Of a stretch of DNA of 64,000 bases, positions 28,507-36,489 are shown one piece after another. Source of the DNA: Gallionella sp. (lineage in GTDB: Bacteria; Pseudomonadota; Gammaproteobacteria; Burkholderiales; Gallionellaceae); NCBI GenBank assembly GCA_028689145.1, contig JAQTWT010000007.1, positions 1-64,000 of the forward strand. The letters are read 5' to 3'. The notes beneath the pieces were generated by a model. That model saw nothing but the letters and a program-made list of their open reading frames with translations, ran no database searches and had not been told where the DNA came from. How positions within the stretch are numbered: the stretch's first letter is position 1; each line of letters starts with the position of its first letter. The position numbers and the translations under genes are program-made.

Positions 28507-29853
28507 ATGCCTGATGGCCTAATTTTTGAAGAAAAAAACCGCGTTTTGCGCGTCGCGGAACTCAACTTTGCAATCAAGCAGTTGCTGGAAAGCAACATCC
28601 CGTTGCTGTGGGTGCGCGGCGAAATTTCCAATCTGGTGAAGGCTGCTTCCGGTCACTGGTATTTCGCGTTGAAGGACGATCAGGCGCAGGTGCGTTGCGT
28701 GATGTTCCGCAACCGCAACCAGTTGTTGAGTAATCCGGTCGCCAATGGTCAGCAAGTCGAAATCTTGGCCGCTGCCACCCTGTACGAACAGCGCGGCGAT
28801 TTTCAACTGACCGTCGAACAGATGCGCCCGGCCGGGCTGGGCATCCTGTATGAACAATTCGAGCGGCTGAAACAATCGCTGCAAAGCGAAGGCCTGTTTG
28901 CCGCCGAACGCAAACGCCCCTTGCCGACGATGCCGAAACGCATCGGCATCGTCACCTCTCCGCAGGCCGCCGCGTTGCGCGATGTGCTAACTACCTTGAG
29001 GTTGCGTCTGCCGACCGTGTCGGTACTGCTGTACCCAACACCGGTGCAGGGCAGCGGCAGCGCGGAGAAGATCGCCGCCGCTATCCGGCTCGCCAACCAG
29101 CGCGCCGAATGCGACGTGCTGATCTTGTGCCGTGGCGGCGGCAGCATCGAAGACCTGTGGGCGTTCAACGAAGAGATCGTGGCGCGCGCCATCGCTTTCA
29201 GCGAGATTCCCGTCGTCAGCGGCGTCGGCCACGAGACAGATTTCACCATTGCCGACTTCGTCGCCGACGAGCGCGCGCCGACCCCCACCGCCGCCGCGCA
29301 GCGCGTCGTGCCGGATCGCCACGCGCTGCTGAGAGGCTTGCGCGACACCGTGCAACACCTGCAGCGCGCGCAGCGCAACCGCCTGCAAAACGCTATGCAG
29401 GCGCTGGATTATTTGCAGCGCCGCCTGGTGCATCCCGCGCAACAGTTGCAGCGTCAGGCCCAACAATTAAACCAACTGCAACAGCGCCTGCAACGCGCAT
29501 TCGCCTACCGCAAGCAACAGCAACACTGGCAGTGGCAAGCGCTGGCGCAACGCCTGCGTGCCGCCAGTGGCGGTTTCGCCCGCCTGCACGACCAGCAGGC
29601 CAATCTGGCGCAACGTCTGGTCAAGGCGATGCGCGCCACGCATGTGCAACGCGCGGGGCGCGTGGAAAATCTCGCGCAGCATTTGATCCTGCTCGATCCG
29701 AAACAGGTATTGGCACGCGGCTATAGTCTGGTGCAGGATGCCAGTGGCGGGGTGGTGGCGGATGCCAGTCAGTTGGAGGTTGGCGCGGAGTTGCGGGTTA
29801 CGTTTGCGAAGGGGTGGGTGAGGGGTGAGGTGAAAGAGAAGGGTGGGGAATAG
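28507..29853 (+). CDS. xseA: exodeoxyribonuclease VII large subunit
   Basis: This is the catalytic subunit of exonuclease VII, which degrades single-stranded DNA. The product has an N-terminal OB-fold (VAELNFAIKQLLESNIPLLWVRGEISN...GHWYFALKD). The nuclease core has KRIGIVTSPQAAALRDVL, the CRGGGSIEDLWAFNEE motif and GVGHETDFTIADFVADERAPTPTAAA. A long Gln/Arg-rich coiled-coil region (about 290-400) follows. ATG 28507 is the most family-like start; ATG 28480 and TTG 28477 are in frame upstream, and none has a strong ribosome site. The small subunit xseB is not adjacent. Confidence 0.95.
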   Translation: MPDGLIFEEKNRVLRVAELNFAIKQLLESNIPLLWVRGEISNLVKAASGHWYFALKDDQAQVRCVMFRNRNQLLSNPVANGQQVEILAAATLYEQRGDFQLTVEQMRPAGLGILYEQFERLKQSLQSEGLFAAERKRPLPTMPKRIGIVTSPQAAALRDVLTTLRLRLPTVSVLLYPTPVQGSGSAEKIAAAIRLANQRAECDVLILCRGGGSIEDLWAFNEEIVARAIAFSEIPVVSGVGHETDFTIADFVADERAPTPTAAAQRVVPDRHALLRGLRDTVQHLQRAQRNRLQNAMQALDYLQRRLVHPAQQLQRQAQQLNQLQQRLQRAFAYRKQQQHWQWQALAQRLRAASGGFARLHDQQANLAQRLVKAMRATHVQRAGRVENLAQHLILLDPKQVLARGYSLVQDASGGVVADASQLEVGAELRVTFAKGWVRGEVKEKGGE

Positions 29854-29871
29854 GCTGTTTTAGAAAAGGCC

Positions 29872-30142
29872 GTTCGCCCTGAGCTTGTCGAAGGGTGCTT
29901 GAACGTAGATTAAAAACAAATCAACACCGCCGGGGGTAGCCCGGCAGCTAGTCACTTTTTCTTGCTTCGCCAAAGAAAAAGTAACCAAAAAGAAGGCGCC
30001 CCCAGTTTGCCGCCCCTGCGGGGTTCCCTGCGTTGCTCGGCTGGTCAGGCGGCTGCGGAACTCGCGCTACGCGCTCAAACATAACCAGCGACTTGGCTGG
30101 CGTCGTTTGCCAGCTTAGTCGAATGGCTAGTTGTTTCATCAG
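29872..30142. repeat. dispersed repeat block between xseA and the integron
   Basis: There are three parts. CGTTCGCCCTGAGCTTGTCG with AAGGG (29874-29898) also occurs at 35161-35185. A 29940-30060 block has the inverted segments ACTTTTTCTTGCTTCGCCAA and AAAGAAAAAGTAACC. At 30113-30142, GCTTAGTC-N2-ATGGCTAGTT recurs at 36953. No gene is credible here. The block borders the left end of the cassette array and may have replaced its terminal attC site. Confidence 0.65.
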
Positions 30143-30238
30143 TCCTCGCCGACATCCCCTGACCCGCCTGCGCTACTTGGCGGCGCTCAGTGGAGGAAAA
30201 GCAAAAAACTGAAAGTCGAAAGTCGTAGAGTGTTAACA

Positions 30239-30511
30239 ATGAAAAACAAATACACAATTAACGATTACACAGAATTAGGCATCCCGAGTATAGAGGTGCA
30301 TGGGGAGTGTTTTCACTACCGAGATTTGTATGAATTGGTTGGACGCAATCAATTTATGACCACCTTCAACCTAAAGGAGGGTAGTTCCTCGCAAAGTCAG
30401 TACGGCAGAGAAGTACTTGGGGTTGCTTACTATAGTTTTAGTCAAACTCAAGAGCTTGAGGAGCCAGTAAGGCGGCTATTATTGAAGATGCTCTCATGGA
30501 TGACTCAATGA
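30239..30511 (+). CDS. hypothetical protein, putative cassette gene in reverse orientation
   Basis: This is a 90-residue protein of unknown function, starting MKNKYTINDYTELGIPSIEVHGECFHYRDLY. It has no signal peptide or membrane segment. I prefer the ATG at 30239 over an upstream in-frame ATG because the latter runs through repeat sequence. Its stop (30509-30511) ends two bases before an attC core, so the gene lies inside the array but points toward the integrase, opposite to the other cassettes. Its composition is AT-richer than that of xseA. The left attC of this cassette is not visible. Confidence 0.6.
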   Translation: MKNKYTINDYTELGIPSIEVHGECFHYRDLYELVGRNQFMTTFNLKEGSSSQSQYGREVLGVAYYSFSQTQELEEPVRRLLLKMLSWMTQ

Positions 30512-30512
30512 C

Positions 30513-30575
30513 GCCCAACGTAAAAGTAAGGGGCTGCGCACTTTTACGCAGTCCCGCTTGACTGCCGGGTTGGGC
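30513..30575 (-). mobile_element. integron attC site 3
   Basis: The 63-bp imperfect palindrome is bounded by GCCCAAC (30513-30519) and GTTGGGC (30569-30575), matching RYYYAAC and GTTRRRY. The inner stem is GGGGCTGCG...CGCAGTCCC around a TTTTA loop. Length and core spacing equal those of the other two sites. Confidence 0.85.
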
Positions 30576-30576
30576 A

Positions 30577-30981
30577 TCACTTCAACGAAGCCCGGCACTC
30601 AGAAGATGTGCGGTAAATATTCCCGGTTTTAGGGGAGATGAACACGCCGTAATCTAGGTCGTAGTTTTTTGGGTGAGAGTGTCCGGGAACTATAGCTACG
30701 CAGCCAAAGTACAGCACAGCGTACAACTCGTTATTGATATTCGAGTTGTGAAAGCCGACTACCGTATCTGAGCCGCCGACATCCTTAATGCCTATTTCAA
30801 GCACCTTCCCGAATTTGTATGTGCAATAGCGCCCATTGTTAGGAATTTCTTCACATTTTATTGCATCAGTCGCACGTTGAAACAGGCGGTTTTGAAGCGA
30901 CTGCTGTGCGAAGGCTGACCCGGCGGTAAGCAACAGTGCAAGTGTAGGAATGAGAACGCGCAGGATGATTTTAATGTGCAT
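30577..30981 (-). CDS. hypothetical secreted protein, integron cassette 3
   Basis: The 134-residue product has a classical signal peptide (IKIILRVLIPTLALLLTAGSAFAQQ, cleavage near residue 25). Four further cysteines lie in the mature part (CEE, YCTY, FGCV, ECRA), suggesting periplasmic disulfides. No family is recognised. Its stop abuts attC 3 and its start lies 27 nt from attC 2, with CAGGAAC upstream of the ATG, so it forms a complete cassette reading away from the integrase. Confidence 0.75.
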   Translation of the reverse strand: MHIKIILRVLIPTLALLLTAGSAFAQQSLQNRLFQRATDAIKCEEIPNNGRYCTYKFGKVLEIGIKDVGGSDTVVGFHNSNINNELYAVLYFGCVAIVPGHSHPKNYDLDYGVFISPKTGNIYRTSSECRASLK

Positions 30982-31007
30982 TTGTGAGTTCCTGTTCAGA
31001 TGATTAT

Positions 31008-31070
31008 GCCCAACGTGGAGCTAAGCCGCCGCCCCGCTTTTGGGCGGTCGGCTTGAGCGTAGGGTTAGAA
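31008..31070 (-). mobile_element. integron attC site 2
   Basis: This 63-bp palindrome runs from GCCCAAC (31008-31014) to GTTAGAA (31064-31070). The inner stem is GCCGCCGCCCCGC/GGGCGGTCGGC around CTTTT. The outer cores differ on the two sides (GTTGGGC versus TTCTAAC), as expected after independent cassette insertions. Confidence 0.85.
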
Positions 31071-31071
31071 A

Positions 31072-31512
31072 TCATGGGTTATTACCTCGACTCTTTAAAT
31101 CAATTTCATCTTGTAGTCGTCGCGCATCTTCCATGCGCAGCACTTTTCGCATGGTGGTTTTATAGAGAAGTACGGAAAAACCGGCAGCAACAAGACATGT
31201 GGGAGCGAAGACAGCAAGAACGATGGCAGGCCAAGTATGAAGATACTGAGGAAGGGCTGCGAGAGTGGTTGATGACGCTAGGGCTGCCGCAACTTGAAGA
31301 GCAAACGCGGTTAGAAGCAGCAGCGCGCCAACTACGTATTGTGATCTCTGAGCGGCTAATGAAGATGCCACGGGTTCACTGAAGTCCCAGAACGGAGTGG
31401 CTTGGATCAAGATTTTCGCGGACGTATTGGAGGTATTGCCAATGCAGAAAAAGATTGCCGAAGCAAAACCGACTGATGCGGCGACAAGTGTAAGTACAAG
31501 TTGCTCGGTCAT
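31072..31512 (-). CDS. hypothetical membrane protein, integron cassette 2
   Basis: The 146-residue product has about four hydrophobic segments (residues 5-25, 55-75, 85-105, and a shorter one near 115). The basic C-terminal tail is KTTMRKVLRMEDARRLQDEI. No family is recognised. ATG 31512 is chosen because it follows the attC core GTTAGAA by six bases, a usual cassette geometry; longer frames would run through attC. The stop lies one base from attC 2. Confidence 0.72.
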   Translation of the reverse strand: MTEQLVLTLVAASVGFASAIFFCIGNTSNTSAKILIQATPFWDFSEPVASSLAAQRSQYVVGALLLLTAFALQVAAALASSTTLAALPQYLHTWPAIVLAVFAPTCLVAAGFSVLLYKTTMRKVLRMEDARRLQDEIDLKSRGNNP

Positions 31513-31518
31513 AATGAT

Positions 31519-31582
31519 TTCTAACGTAAAGTTGAGGGGCTGCCCCGCTTTTGGGCAGTCCCTCTCGAACGACAGGTTAGAG
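31519..31582 (-). mobile_element. integron attC site 1
   Basis: This 64-bp palindrome is bounded by TTCTAAC (31519-31525) and GTTAGAG (31576-31582). Read on the minus strand, CTCTAAC is followed by TGTCGTTCGAG, a GGGACTGCCC/GGGGCAGCCCC hairpin, CTCAACTTTAC and GTTAGAA. The inner boxes pair with one unpaired extra base, a hallmark of attC folded on the bottom strand. Confidence 0.88.
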
Positions 31583-31600
31583 GTGGATAAATGAGTGACA

Positions 31601-31936
31601 TTAGTGGGTGGAAGAGGATACAGGGATATGAGCGAGCACCGGATAATCTTCAACTGCGAAGGTGCGGCATAGTTCTGGCGGGCATGGGTCGTCGAAAAGT
31701 TCCTTGGGTACTGTCAGTCCCAAACGAATCAGTCCATCTGGCATTACGGCAGGGTAGAATTTCTCCAGCAGCGCTATTCTTTCTGGGGTGCGCTTGCCTG
31801 TGGAAGGCGCTTCTAGCCACGATAAAACAAGCCAGTGGGTATCTTTATGAAGAATAACCATCGCCTGCATATCTTCTTGGTCGTTCCAAACATCCAACCC
31901 AAACACGGCCTTGCCAACAATAAATGGTTCATTCAT
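31601..31936 (-). CDS. hypothetical protein, integron cassette 1 (attI-proximal)
   Basis: The 111-residue product starts MNEPFIVGKAVFGLDVWNDQEDMQAM and has no signal peptide or recognised domain. ATG 31936 is chosen because it lies just after the attI/cassette junction GTTAGAGG; the open frame continues upstream only through attI. As the first cassette it should be the best expressed and most recently acquired. Confidence 0.72.
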   Translation of the reverse strand: MNEPFIVGKAVFGLDVWNDQEDMQAMVILHKDTHWLVLSWLEAPSTGKRTPERIALLEKFYPAVMPDGLIRLGLTVPKELFDDPCPPELCRTFAVEDYPVLAHIPVSSSTH

Positions 31937-31944
31937 AGCGTAAC

Positions 31945-32049
31945 CTCTAACGTAATGTAGACACCCTAAAAAGCGCCGGGAAAGGCACCTTTGAGGTGTA
32001 TAATCTGGCATCCGTTCTGCAATGCCTTGTTTGTATTGGGAGAGAAAAT
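31945..32049. mobile_element. integron attI region and integrase promoter
   Basis: On the minus strand the recombination core GTTAGAG (31945-31951) separates attI from cassette 1. The 98 bases up to the integrase start hold a TATAAT box (31999-32004) for rightward transcription of intI. No convincing cognate -35 box, no outward cassette promoter and no LexA box could be identified by eye. Confidence 0.65.
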
Positions 32050-33045
32050 ATGGCACACCCTAATTTCCCCGATAAAAACACCACGATAAATCCTCCTAGA
32101 TTACTCAATCAAGTGCGCGATAAATTGCGCGTGAAGCACTACAGTATCCGCACTGAACAATCTTATGTGGGCTGGATTAAACGCTTTATTTTCTTTCATG
32201 GCAAGCGTCACCCGAAAGACATGGGGGCGCGGGATGTGGAGGATTTCCTTACCCATCTGGCGGTGGTTGGCAAGGTTTCAGCTTCCACGCAGAATCAAGC
32301 CAAATCGGCGTTGCTGTTTCTTTACCGCGAAGTGTTGGAAATTCAATTGCCTTGGTTGGATAACATTACTCAGGCAAAAACGCCCAAACGTTTACCCGTG
32401 GTGTTGACGGTGAATGAGGTGCAGTCTTTGTTGTCTCATTTGACCGGAACGTATGCGCTGATCGCATCGTTGTTGTACGGCGGGGGGATGCGTCTGATGG
32501 AGGCGGTGCGCTTGCGGGTGAAAGATGTGGATTTTGCTCGGCATGAAATCGTGGTGCGCGAAGGTAAGGGTTTTAAGGATCGGGTGACAATGCTGCCGGA
32601 GGCTGTGGTTGCATCGCTCAAGGCTCACTTGATGAAGGCGAAAACTTTGCATACCGAGGATTTGGCGCAGGGTTTTGGCGAGGTGTATTTGCCTTTCGCA
32701 CTGGACAAAAAATATCCGAACGCCGGGCGCGAGTGGGGCTGGCAGTATGTGTTTCCTTCGAAGAATCTGTCGGTTGATCCGCGCTCCGACAAAACGCGCC
32801 GCCATCATGTTGATGAGAAGGGTGTGCAGCGCGCCGTGAAGCAGGCGGTTCGCGATGCCGAGTTGAGCAAGCCCGCAACACCGCACACTTTGCGCCATTC
32901 TTTTGCCACGCATCTGTTGCAAAACGGCTACGACATACGCACCGTGCAGGAGTTGCTGGGGCATTCGGATGTTTCCACCACGATGATTTACACTCACGTG
33001 CTGAACAAGGGCGGCAGGGGTGTGGTGAGTCCGTTAGACAGGTAA
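32050..33045 (+). CDS. intI: integron integrase IntI
   Basis: This tyrosine recombinase inserts and excises attC-bearing cassettes at attI. The 331-residue product is complete, with catalytic R148 ([11 protein letters not shown]), H279-x-x-R282 (HTLRH), H305 (GHSD) and nucleophile Y314 (MIYTHV). The integron-specific extra segment, [21 protein letters not shown] (about residues 215-237), is absent from XerC/D and confirms the family. ATG 32050 is preceded by GGGAGAG; an upstream GTG would lie inside the promoter. The array extends leftward from its 5' side. dppD-like ATPase sequence follows at 4 nt. Confidence 0.96.
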   Translation: MAHPNFPDKNTTINPPRLLNQVRDKLRVKHYSIRTEQSYVGWIKRFIFFHGKRHPKDMGARDVEDFLTHLAVVGKVSASTQNQAKSALLFLYREVLEIQLPWLDNITQAKTPKRLPVVLTVNEVQSLLSHLTGTYALIASLLYGGGMRLMEAVRLRVKDVDFARHEIVVREGKGFKDRVTMLPEAVVASLKAHLMKAKTLHTEDLAQGFGEVYLPFALDKKYPNAGREWGWQYVFPSKNLSVDPRSDKTRRHHVDEKGVQRAVKQAVRDAELSKPATPHTLRHSFATHLLQNGYDIRTVQELLGHSDVSTTMIYTHVLNKGGRGVVSPLDR

Positions 33046-33049
33046 GTCA

Positions 33050-35137
33050 ATGAGCGAAATTCTTTCAGTCGATTCTTTAACCGCTGCGTTGCACAGCGGC
33101 GTTGCCATCGTCGATGGCATTTCGTTCGGCATCGAACAGGGCGAGACTTTTGCGCTGCTCGGCGAATCGGGTTGCGGCAAGTCGATGACGGCGCTGTCGC
33201 TGCTGCGGTTGTTGCCGGACGGGGTGAAGCATGCGGGCGGCACGGCGCGACTGGATGGCGTGGAGTTGTTTGGCCTGCGCGAACGCGAGATGCGCGCGGT
33301 GCGCGGCGGGATTGCGGCGATGATTTTTCAGGAGCCTGGGCTGAGTCTGAATCCGGTGCTGACGGTGGGGCAGCAGATCGCCGAGGTGCTGGAGTTGCAT
33401 GGTAAATCACCCTCTCCCCCAGCCCCTCTCCCGCAAGCGGGAGAGGGGAGATATAAAATCATGCAACGCTGCATCGAGTTGCTCGAGCAGGTCGGTATAC
33501 CCGATGCGGCGCGGCGCGTGACGGAGTATCCGTTCCAGCTTTCCGGCGGGATGAAGCAGCGCGTGATGATCGCGATGGCGTTGGCCGGGCAACCGAAATT
33601 ATTGATCGCCGACGAGCCGACCACCGCGCTGGACGTGACGATACAGGCGCAGGTGTTGCAACTGTTGCGCGACACGCAACAGGACAGCGCCATGTCGCTG
33701 CTGCTGATTACCCACGATCTCGGCGTGGTGGCGGAAATGGCGCACCGGGTCGGCGTGATGTATGCCGGGCAGATCGTCGAGCAGGCCAGCCGCGCGCAGT
33801 TGTTTGCCATGCCGCTGCATCCCTACACGCAAAAATTGTTTGCCGCGTTGCCCGATGCGGCACGGCGCAACCAGCCGCTGGCCGCTATTCCCGGCAATGT
33901 GCCGCCGCCGGGCAGCATCGCGCGGGGTTGTCGCTTTGCGCCGCGCTGCGACAGGGCGTGGGCGTTGTGCGGCGAGCAAACACCGCAGTGGACGGAGCTG
34001 GGGGAAGGGCAGGGGGTTAGGTGCCACCTTTATCAGGATCGGGGAGCGACGAGCGAAGAGCGTGTAGGATGGGTGGAGCGCAGCGATACCCATCAATCAC
34101 TCAATATTGGCGATGGGTATCGCTGCGCTCCACCCATCCTACCTGATACGAAGCACGCGCTCCTGCAGGTTGAAAAACTGCAAGTCCACTTCCCGATCCG
34201 CAAAGGTATTTTGCAGCGCGTGGTCGGGCAGGTGAAGGCGGTGGACGGGGTGTCGCTGGAGATACCGCAGGGGCGCACGCTGGCACTGGTGGGTGAATCG
34301 GGGTGCGGCAAGACCACGCTGGGCAAGGCGCTGCTGCAATTGATTGCGCCCACGGCGGGCAGCGTGCGATTTGCCGGGCAGGAACTGACCGGGCTGGCGG
34401 CGCGCGAATTGCGCACGCGGCGCGCGGCGATGCAGATGGTGTTTCAGGACCCTTACGCTTCGCTGAATCCGAAAATGCGCATCGCGGAAATTCTCGAAGA
34501 GGGCATGGTCGCGCTGAATAGCCCCTCTCCCGCTTGCGGGAGAGGGGTTGGGGAGAGGGAATTTCGCCAGGCGTATCTCGACGGTCTGCTGGAAAAAACC
34601 GGGCTGGATCGCGCCGCCAAATGGCGTTATCCGCATGAATTCTCCGGCGGGCAGCGCCAGCGCGTTGCCATCGCGCGCGCGCTGGCGGTGTCGCCGCAAC
34701 TGCTGATTTGCGACGAGCCGACCAGCGCGCTGGATGTGTCGGTGCAGGCGCAGATTCTGAATCTGCTGAAGTCGCTGCAACAGGAATTGAATCTGAGTTA
34801 TCTGTTTATCACCCACAACCTCGCGGTGGTGGAATATCTCGCGCACGAGGTATGCGTGATGTATCTCGGGCGCATCGTCGAGCGCGGCACGGCGGAGGAG
34901 GTGTTGCGCGCGCCGAAACATCCTTACACCCGGGCCTTGTTGTCCGCCGTGCCGCGCATCGACGGCAAGGGCCGGGAGCGCATCAGGCTGGAGGGCGATC
35001 TGCCGTCACCGGCCAATCCTCCGCCGGGCTGTCATTTCGCGCCGCGCTGCGCGCAGGCCGAAGATCGGTGCCGCACCGGCTATCCGCCCGCGACCGACTG
35101 TTCGGCGACGCATGTGGTGCATTGTTATTTGTTTTAG
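33050..35137 (+). CDS. fused oligopeptide/dipeptide-type ABC transporter ATPase with three in-frame repeat insertions
   Basis: Two ABC ATPase domains are fused as in YejF/DppD-DppF fusions, energising peptide import. Domain 1 has Walker A GESGCGKSMT (about residue 38), signature QLSGGMKQR and Walker B LLIADEPTTALD, ending in the Cys-rich oligopeptide-family tail. Domain 2 has GESGCGKTTL, EFSGGQRQR and LLICDEPTSALD. At 695 residues it is about 150 longer than usual. Three repeat-derived stretches account for much of this: SPSPPAPLPQAGEG (~121), GWVERSDTH...RCAPPILPD (~340-365) and SPSPACGRGVGERE (~492). No permease genes are nearby. Confidence 0.93.
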   Translation: MSEILSVDSLTAALHSGVAIVDGISFGIEQGETFALLGESGCGKSMTALSLLRLLPDGVKHAGGTARLDGVELFGLREREMRAVRGGIAAMIFQEPGLSLNPVLTVGQQIAEVLELHGKSPSPPAPLPQAGEGRYKIMQRCIELLEQVGIPDAARRVTEYPFQLSGGMKQRVMIAMALAGQPKLLIADEPTTALDVTIQAQVLQLLRDTQQDSAMSLLLITHDLGVVAEMAHRVGVMYAGQIVEQASRAQLFAMPLHPYTQKLFAALPDAARRNQPLAAIPGNVPPPGSIARGCRFAPRCDRAWALCGEQTPQWTELGEGQGVRCHLYQDRGATSEERVGWVERSDTHQSLNIGDGYRCAPPILPDTKHALLQVEKLQVHFPIRKGILQRVVGQVKAVDGVSLEIPQGRTLALVGESGCGKTTLGKALLQLIAPTAGSVRFAGQELTGLAARELRTRRAAMQMVFQDPYASLNPKMRIAEILEEGMVALNSPSPACGRGVGEREFRQAYLDGLLEKTGLDRAAKWRYPHEFSGGQRQRVAIARALAVSPQLLICDEPTSALDVSVQAQILNLLKSLQQELNLSYLFITHNLAVVEYLAHEVCVMYLGRIVERGTAEEVLRAPKHPYTRALLSAVPRIDGKGRERIRLEGDLPSPANPPPGCHFAPRCAQAEDRCRTGYPPATDCSATHVVHCYLF
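33409..33450. repeat. CTCTCCCGCAAGCGGGAGAG palindrome inside ABC ATPase domain 1
   Basis: CCCTCTCCCCCAGCCCCTCT leads into a perfect CTCTCCCGC/GCGGGAGAG stem. It is read as SPSPPAPLPQAGEG, the same frame as in the ATP-grasp-like gene, and lies between LELHG and the helix containing MQRCIELL. Confidence 0.85.
34064..34142. repeat. 79-bp GTAG/CTAC palindrome in the linker between the two ABC domains
   Basis: GTAGGATGGGTGGAGCGCAG with CGATACCC, a short loop, then the exact complement ending CCACCCATCCTAC. It is translated as VGWVERSDTH through YRCAPPILP. It forms the same kind of GTAG-to-CTAC inverted unit as the spacer elements at 967 and 21743, but with different arms. Confidence 0.9.
34520..34562. 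repeat. palindrome inside ABC ATPase domain 2, opposite strand orientation
   Basis: CCCCTCTCCCGCTTGCGGGA followed by GAGGGGTTGGGGAGAGGGA is the reverse-complement orientation of the element at 33409-33450. It is read as SPSPACGRGVGERE without a stop codon. Confidence 0.85.
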
Positions 35138-35157
35138 GGACACGCTGATTAAATCAA

Positions 35158-35200
35158 ACCGTTCGCCCTGAGCTTGTCGAAGGGCTTGCCACGAACGGAA
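35158..35200. repeat. CGTTCGCCCTGAGCTTGTCG-type dispersed repeat, copy 2
   Basis: CCGTTCGCCCTGAGCTTGTC plus GAAGGG, ending in a complementary CGAACGG, forms a hairpin after the ABC ATPase stop. Another copy of the core is at 29874-29898. It may serve as a terminator for the gene. Confidence 0.7.
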
Positions 35201-35229
35201 TAAATCCGCGTTTCCTTAGGTTGACAGCA

Positions 35230-35535
35230 TCAGCCGTACGAAGCCAATCCCATGATTACCCCGGCCATTTCCAAAGCGTCATGGGTAAATTTCACGCCGA
35301 GTTCTTCGCCCTGCTGCCAGGCGACCGTCGCGCTGAATTGGCCGAATTCGCCGATTTGCAGCGATACCGCCGTGCCGTGATTAAAACGCCGGTCGATCTG
35401 CAATTTGGCACCGCCGGTCGAGATGTTCATTATTTTGCAGCTATGCCAATCACCGTCGGCCATGAGTTTCGCCTGGGTGAAAATGCCTTCGCGGGTGTCT
35501 TTTCGCTGGTATTGCGTCTCGTTCTGGTCAAGCAT
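35230..35535 (-). CDS. PilZ domain protein, cyclic di-GMP receptor candidate
   Basis: The 101-residue single-domain PilZ protein has both ligand motifs: RKDTR (residues 11-15, RxxxR) and NISTGG (D/NxSxxG, about residue 36). Such proteins bind cyclic di-GMP and pass the signal to a partner. ATG 35535 was chosen because AAGGTGA lies 7-13 nt upstream; a longer frame lacks this. Cyclic di-GMP enzymes in this window (GGDEF at 7435, HD-GYP at 39072) provide the likely signal. Confidence 0.9.
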   Translation of the reverse strand: MLDQNETQYQRKDTREGIFTQAKLMADGDWHSCKIMNISTGGAKLQIDRRFNHGTAVSLQIGEFGQFSATVAWQQGEELGVKFTHDALEMAGVIMGLASYG

Positions 35536-35760
35536 TGCAGTCACCTTGTGCCGGGGCAAAATACGAGGCCGAATAATGGCACAATCCCGCCGCGGAATCA
35601 TCATCAAATATTTGTCGGGTCGCCGGATATCCATCGTTGGGGTTAGTACCGGCAGCCATTGCGATTGACAGAGCTTTTTGGGGCGCTTTGGCGTTGTAGT
35701 ACAATTACACGGTGTTAACTTGCAGTTCTTTTTATCGTTTAATTTACTAAGGAGTGAATC

Positions 35761-36087
35761 ATGAATGCTTCAACAGGCGTGTCGGGCGAAGTCAGCAAAG
35801 AAAAATTGATGCAGGATTTGCGCGTGGTTGTGTCGGATGCCGAGGAATTGCTGCGCGCAACCGCCAGCCAGGCGGGTGATAAAGTGACTGCGGCACGCGA
35901 GCGTATCCAGGATAGTCTGGCGGTCGCCAAGGAACGTTTGGCCGATGCGCAGGAACAGGTTGCGGAAAAAGCCAAGCAGGCTGCAAGAGTGACCGACGAG
36001 TATGTGCATGAGAACCCGTGGAAGGCGGTTGGTATTGCTGCCGGAGCAGGACTGATCATCGGTATGCTGATCTCGCGCGGTCGTTAA
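35761..36087 (+). CDS. DUF883 family protein (YqjD/ElaB-like)
   Basis: The 108-residue protein is a long amphipathic helix ending in a glycine-rich C-terminal membrane anchor (WKAVGIAAGAGLIIGMLISRGR). Relatives YqjD and ElaB anchor ribosomes to the inner membrane in stationary phase. CTAAGGAG gives a strong ribosome site. It leads a three-gene group with yqjE- and yqjK-like genes at 3-nt and overlapping spacing. Confidence 0.92.
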   Translation: MNASTGVSGEVSKEKLMQDLRVVVSDAEELLRATASQAGDKVTAARERIQDSLAVAKERLADAQEQVAEKAKQAARVTDEYVHENPWKAVGIAAGAGLIIGMLISRGR

Positions 36088-36090
36088 GTC

Positions 36091-36489
36091 ATGCAGGAAG
36101 CAGGTTCGGGTTTGCTCGGATCAATCAGGCGGCTAACCGGGTCGCTGACTTCCATCGTTTCAACGCGGCTTGAACTGTTGGCGAACGAGTTGCAGGAGGA
36201 GCGTTTGCGTTTGACGCAAATGCTTCTGTTTGCATTGTTTGCGCTGTTTTGTTTCGGTATGGGTTTGTTGTTGCTGACGGTGTTTATCGTGGTGCTGTTC
36301 TGGGATGACCACCGGCTTGTCGTGCTCGGCACACTGAGTGTTATTTTTTTCGTGTCGGGTGTATTGGCCGCGCTGTCTCTGCGCGGCAAGGCACAGCAGA
36401 AATCCAAACTGTTTTCTGCCAGCTTGGCCGAATTGGCCAGGGACAGGGAACAGCTCGGTGTCGGTAATGAAGGTGCCGGGCATGAATAA
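36091..36489 (+). CDS. phage holin family / YqjE-like membrane protein
   Basis: The 132-residue product has two central membrane helices (MLLFALFALFCFGMGLLLLTVFIVVLFW and VVLGTLSVIFFVSGVLAALSL). Polar ends flank them, matching the YqjE pattern. It follows the DUF883 gene by 3 nt and overlaps the next gene by 8 nt, which supports co-expression. Molecular function is unknown; the holin name reflects similarity only. Confidence 0.88.
   Translation: MQEAGSGLLGSIRRLTGSLTSIVSTRLELLANELQEERLRLTQMLLFALFALFCFGMGLLLLTVFIVVLFWDDHRLVVLGTLSVIFFVSGVLAALSLRGKAQQKSKLFSASLAELARDREQLGVGNEGAGHE

Noticed and set aside
30513-31582. The three palindromes between small ORFs read as rho-independent terminators or a CRISPR array
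   Set aside because: No T-tracts follow, stems differ in sequence, and unit spacing is gene-sized. The conserved RYYYAAC/GTTRRRY ends and nearby IntI identify attC sites.
34064-34142. The palindrome in the ABC ATPase as an assembly error or a gene break
   Set aside because: The reading frame is continuous through it and both ATPase domains are complete on either side. Comparable in-frame repeats occur in other genes here.
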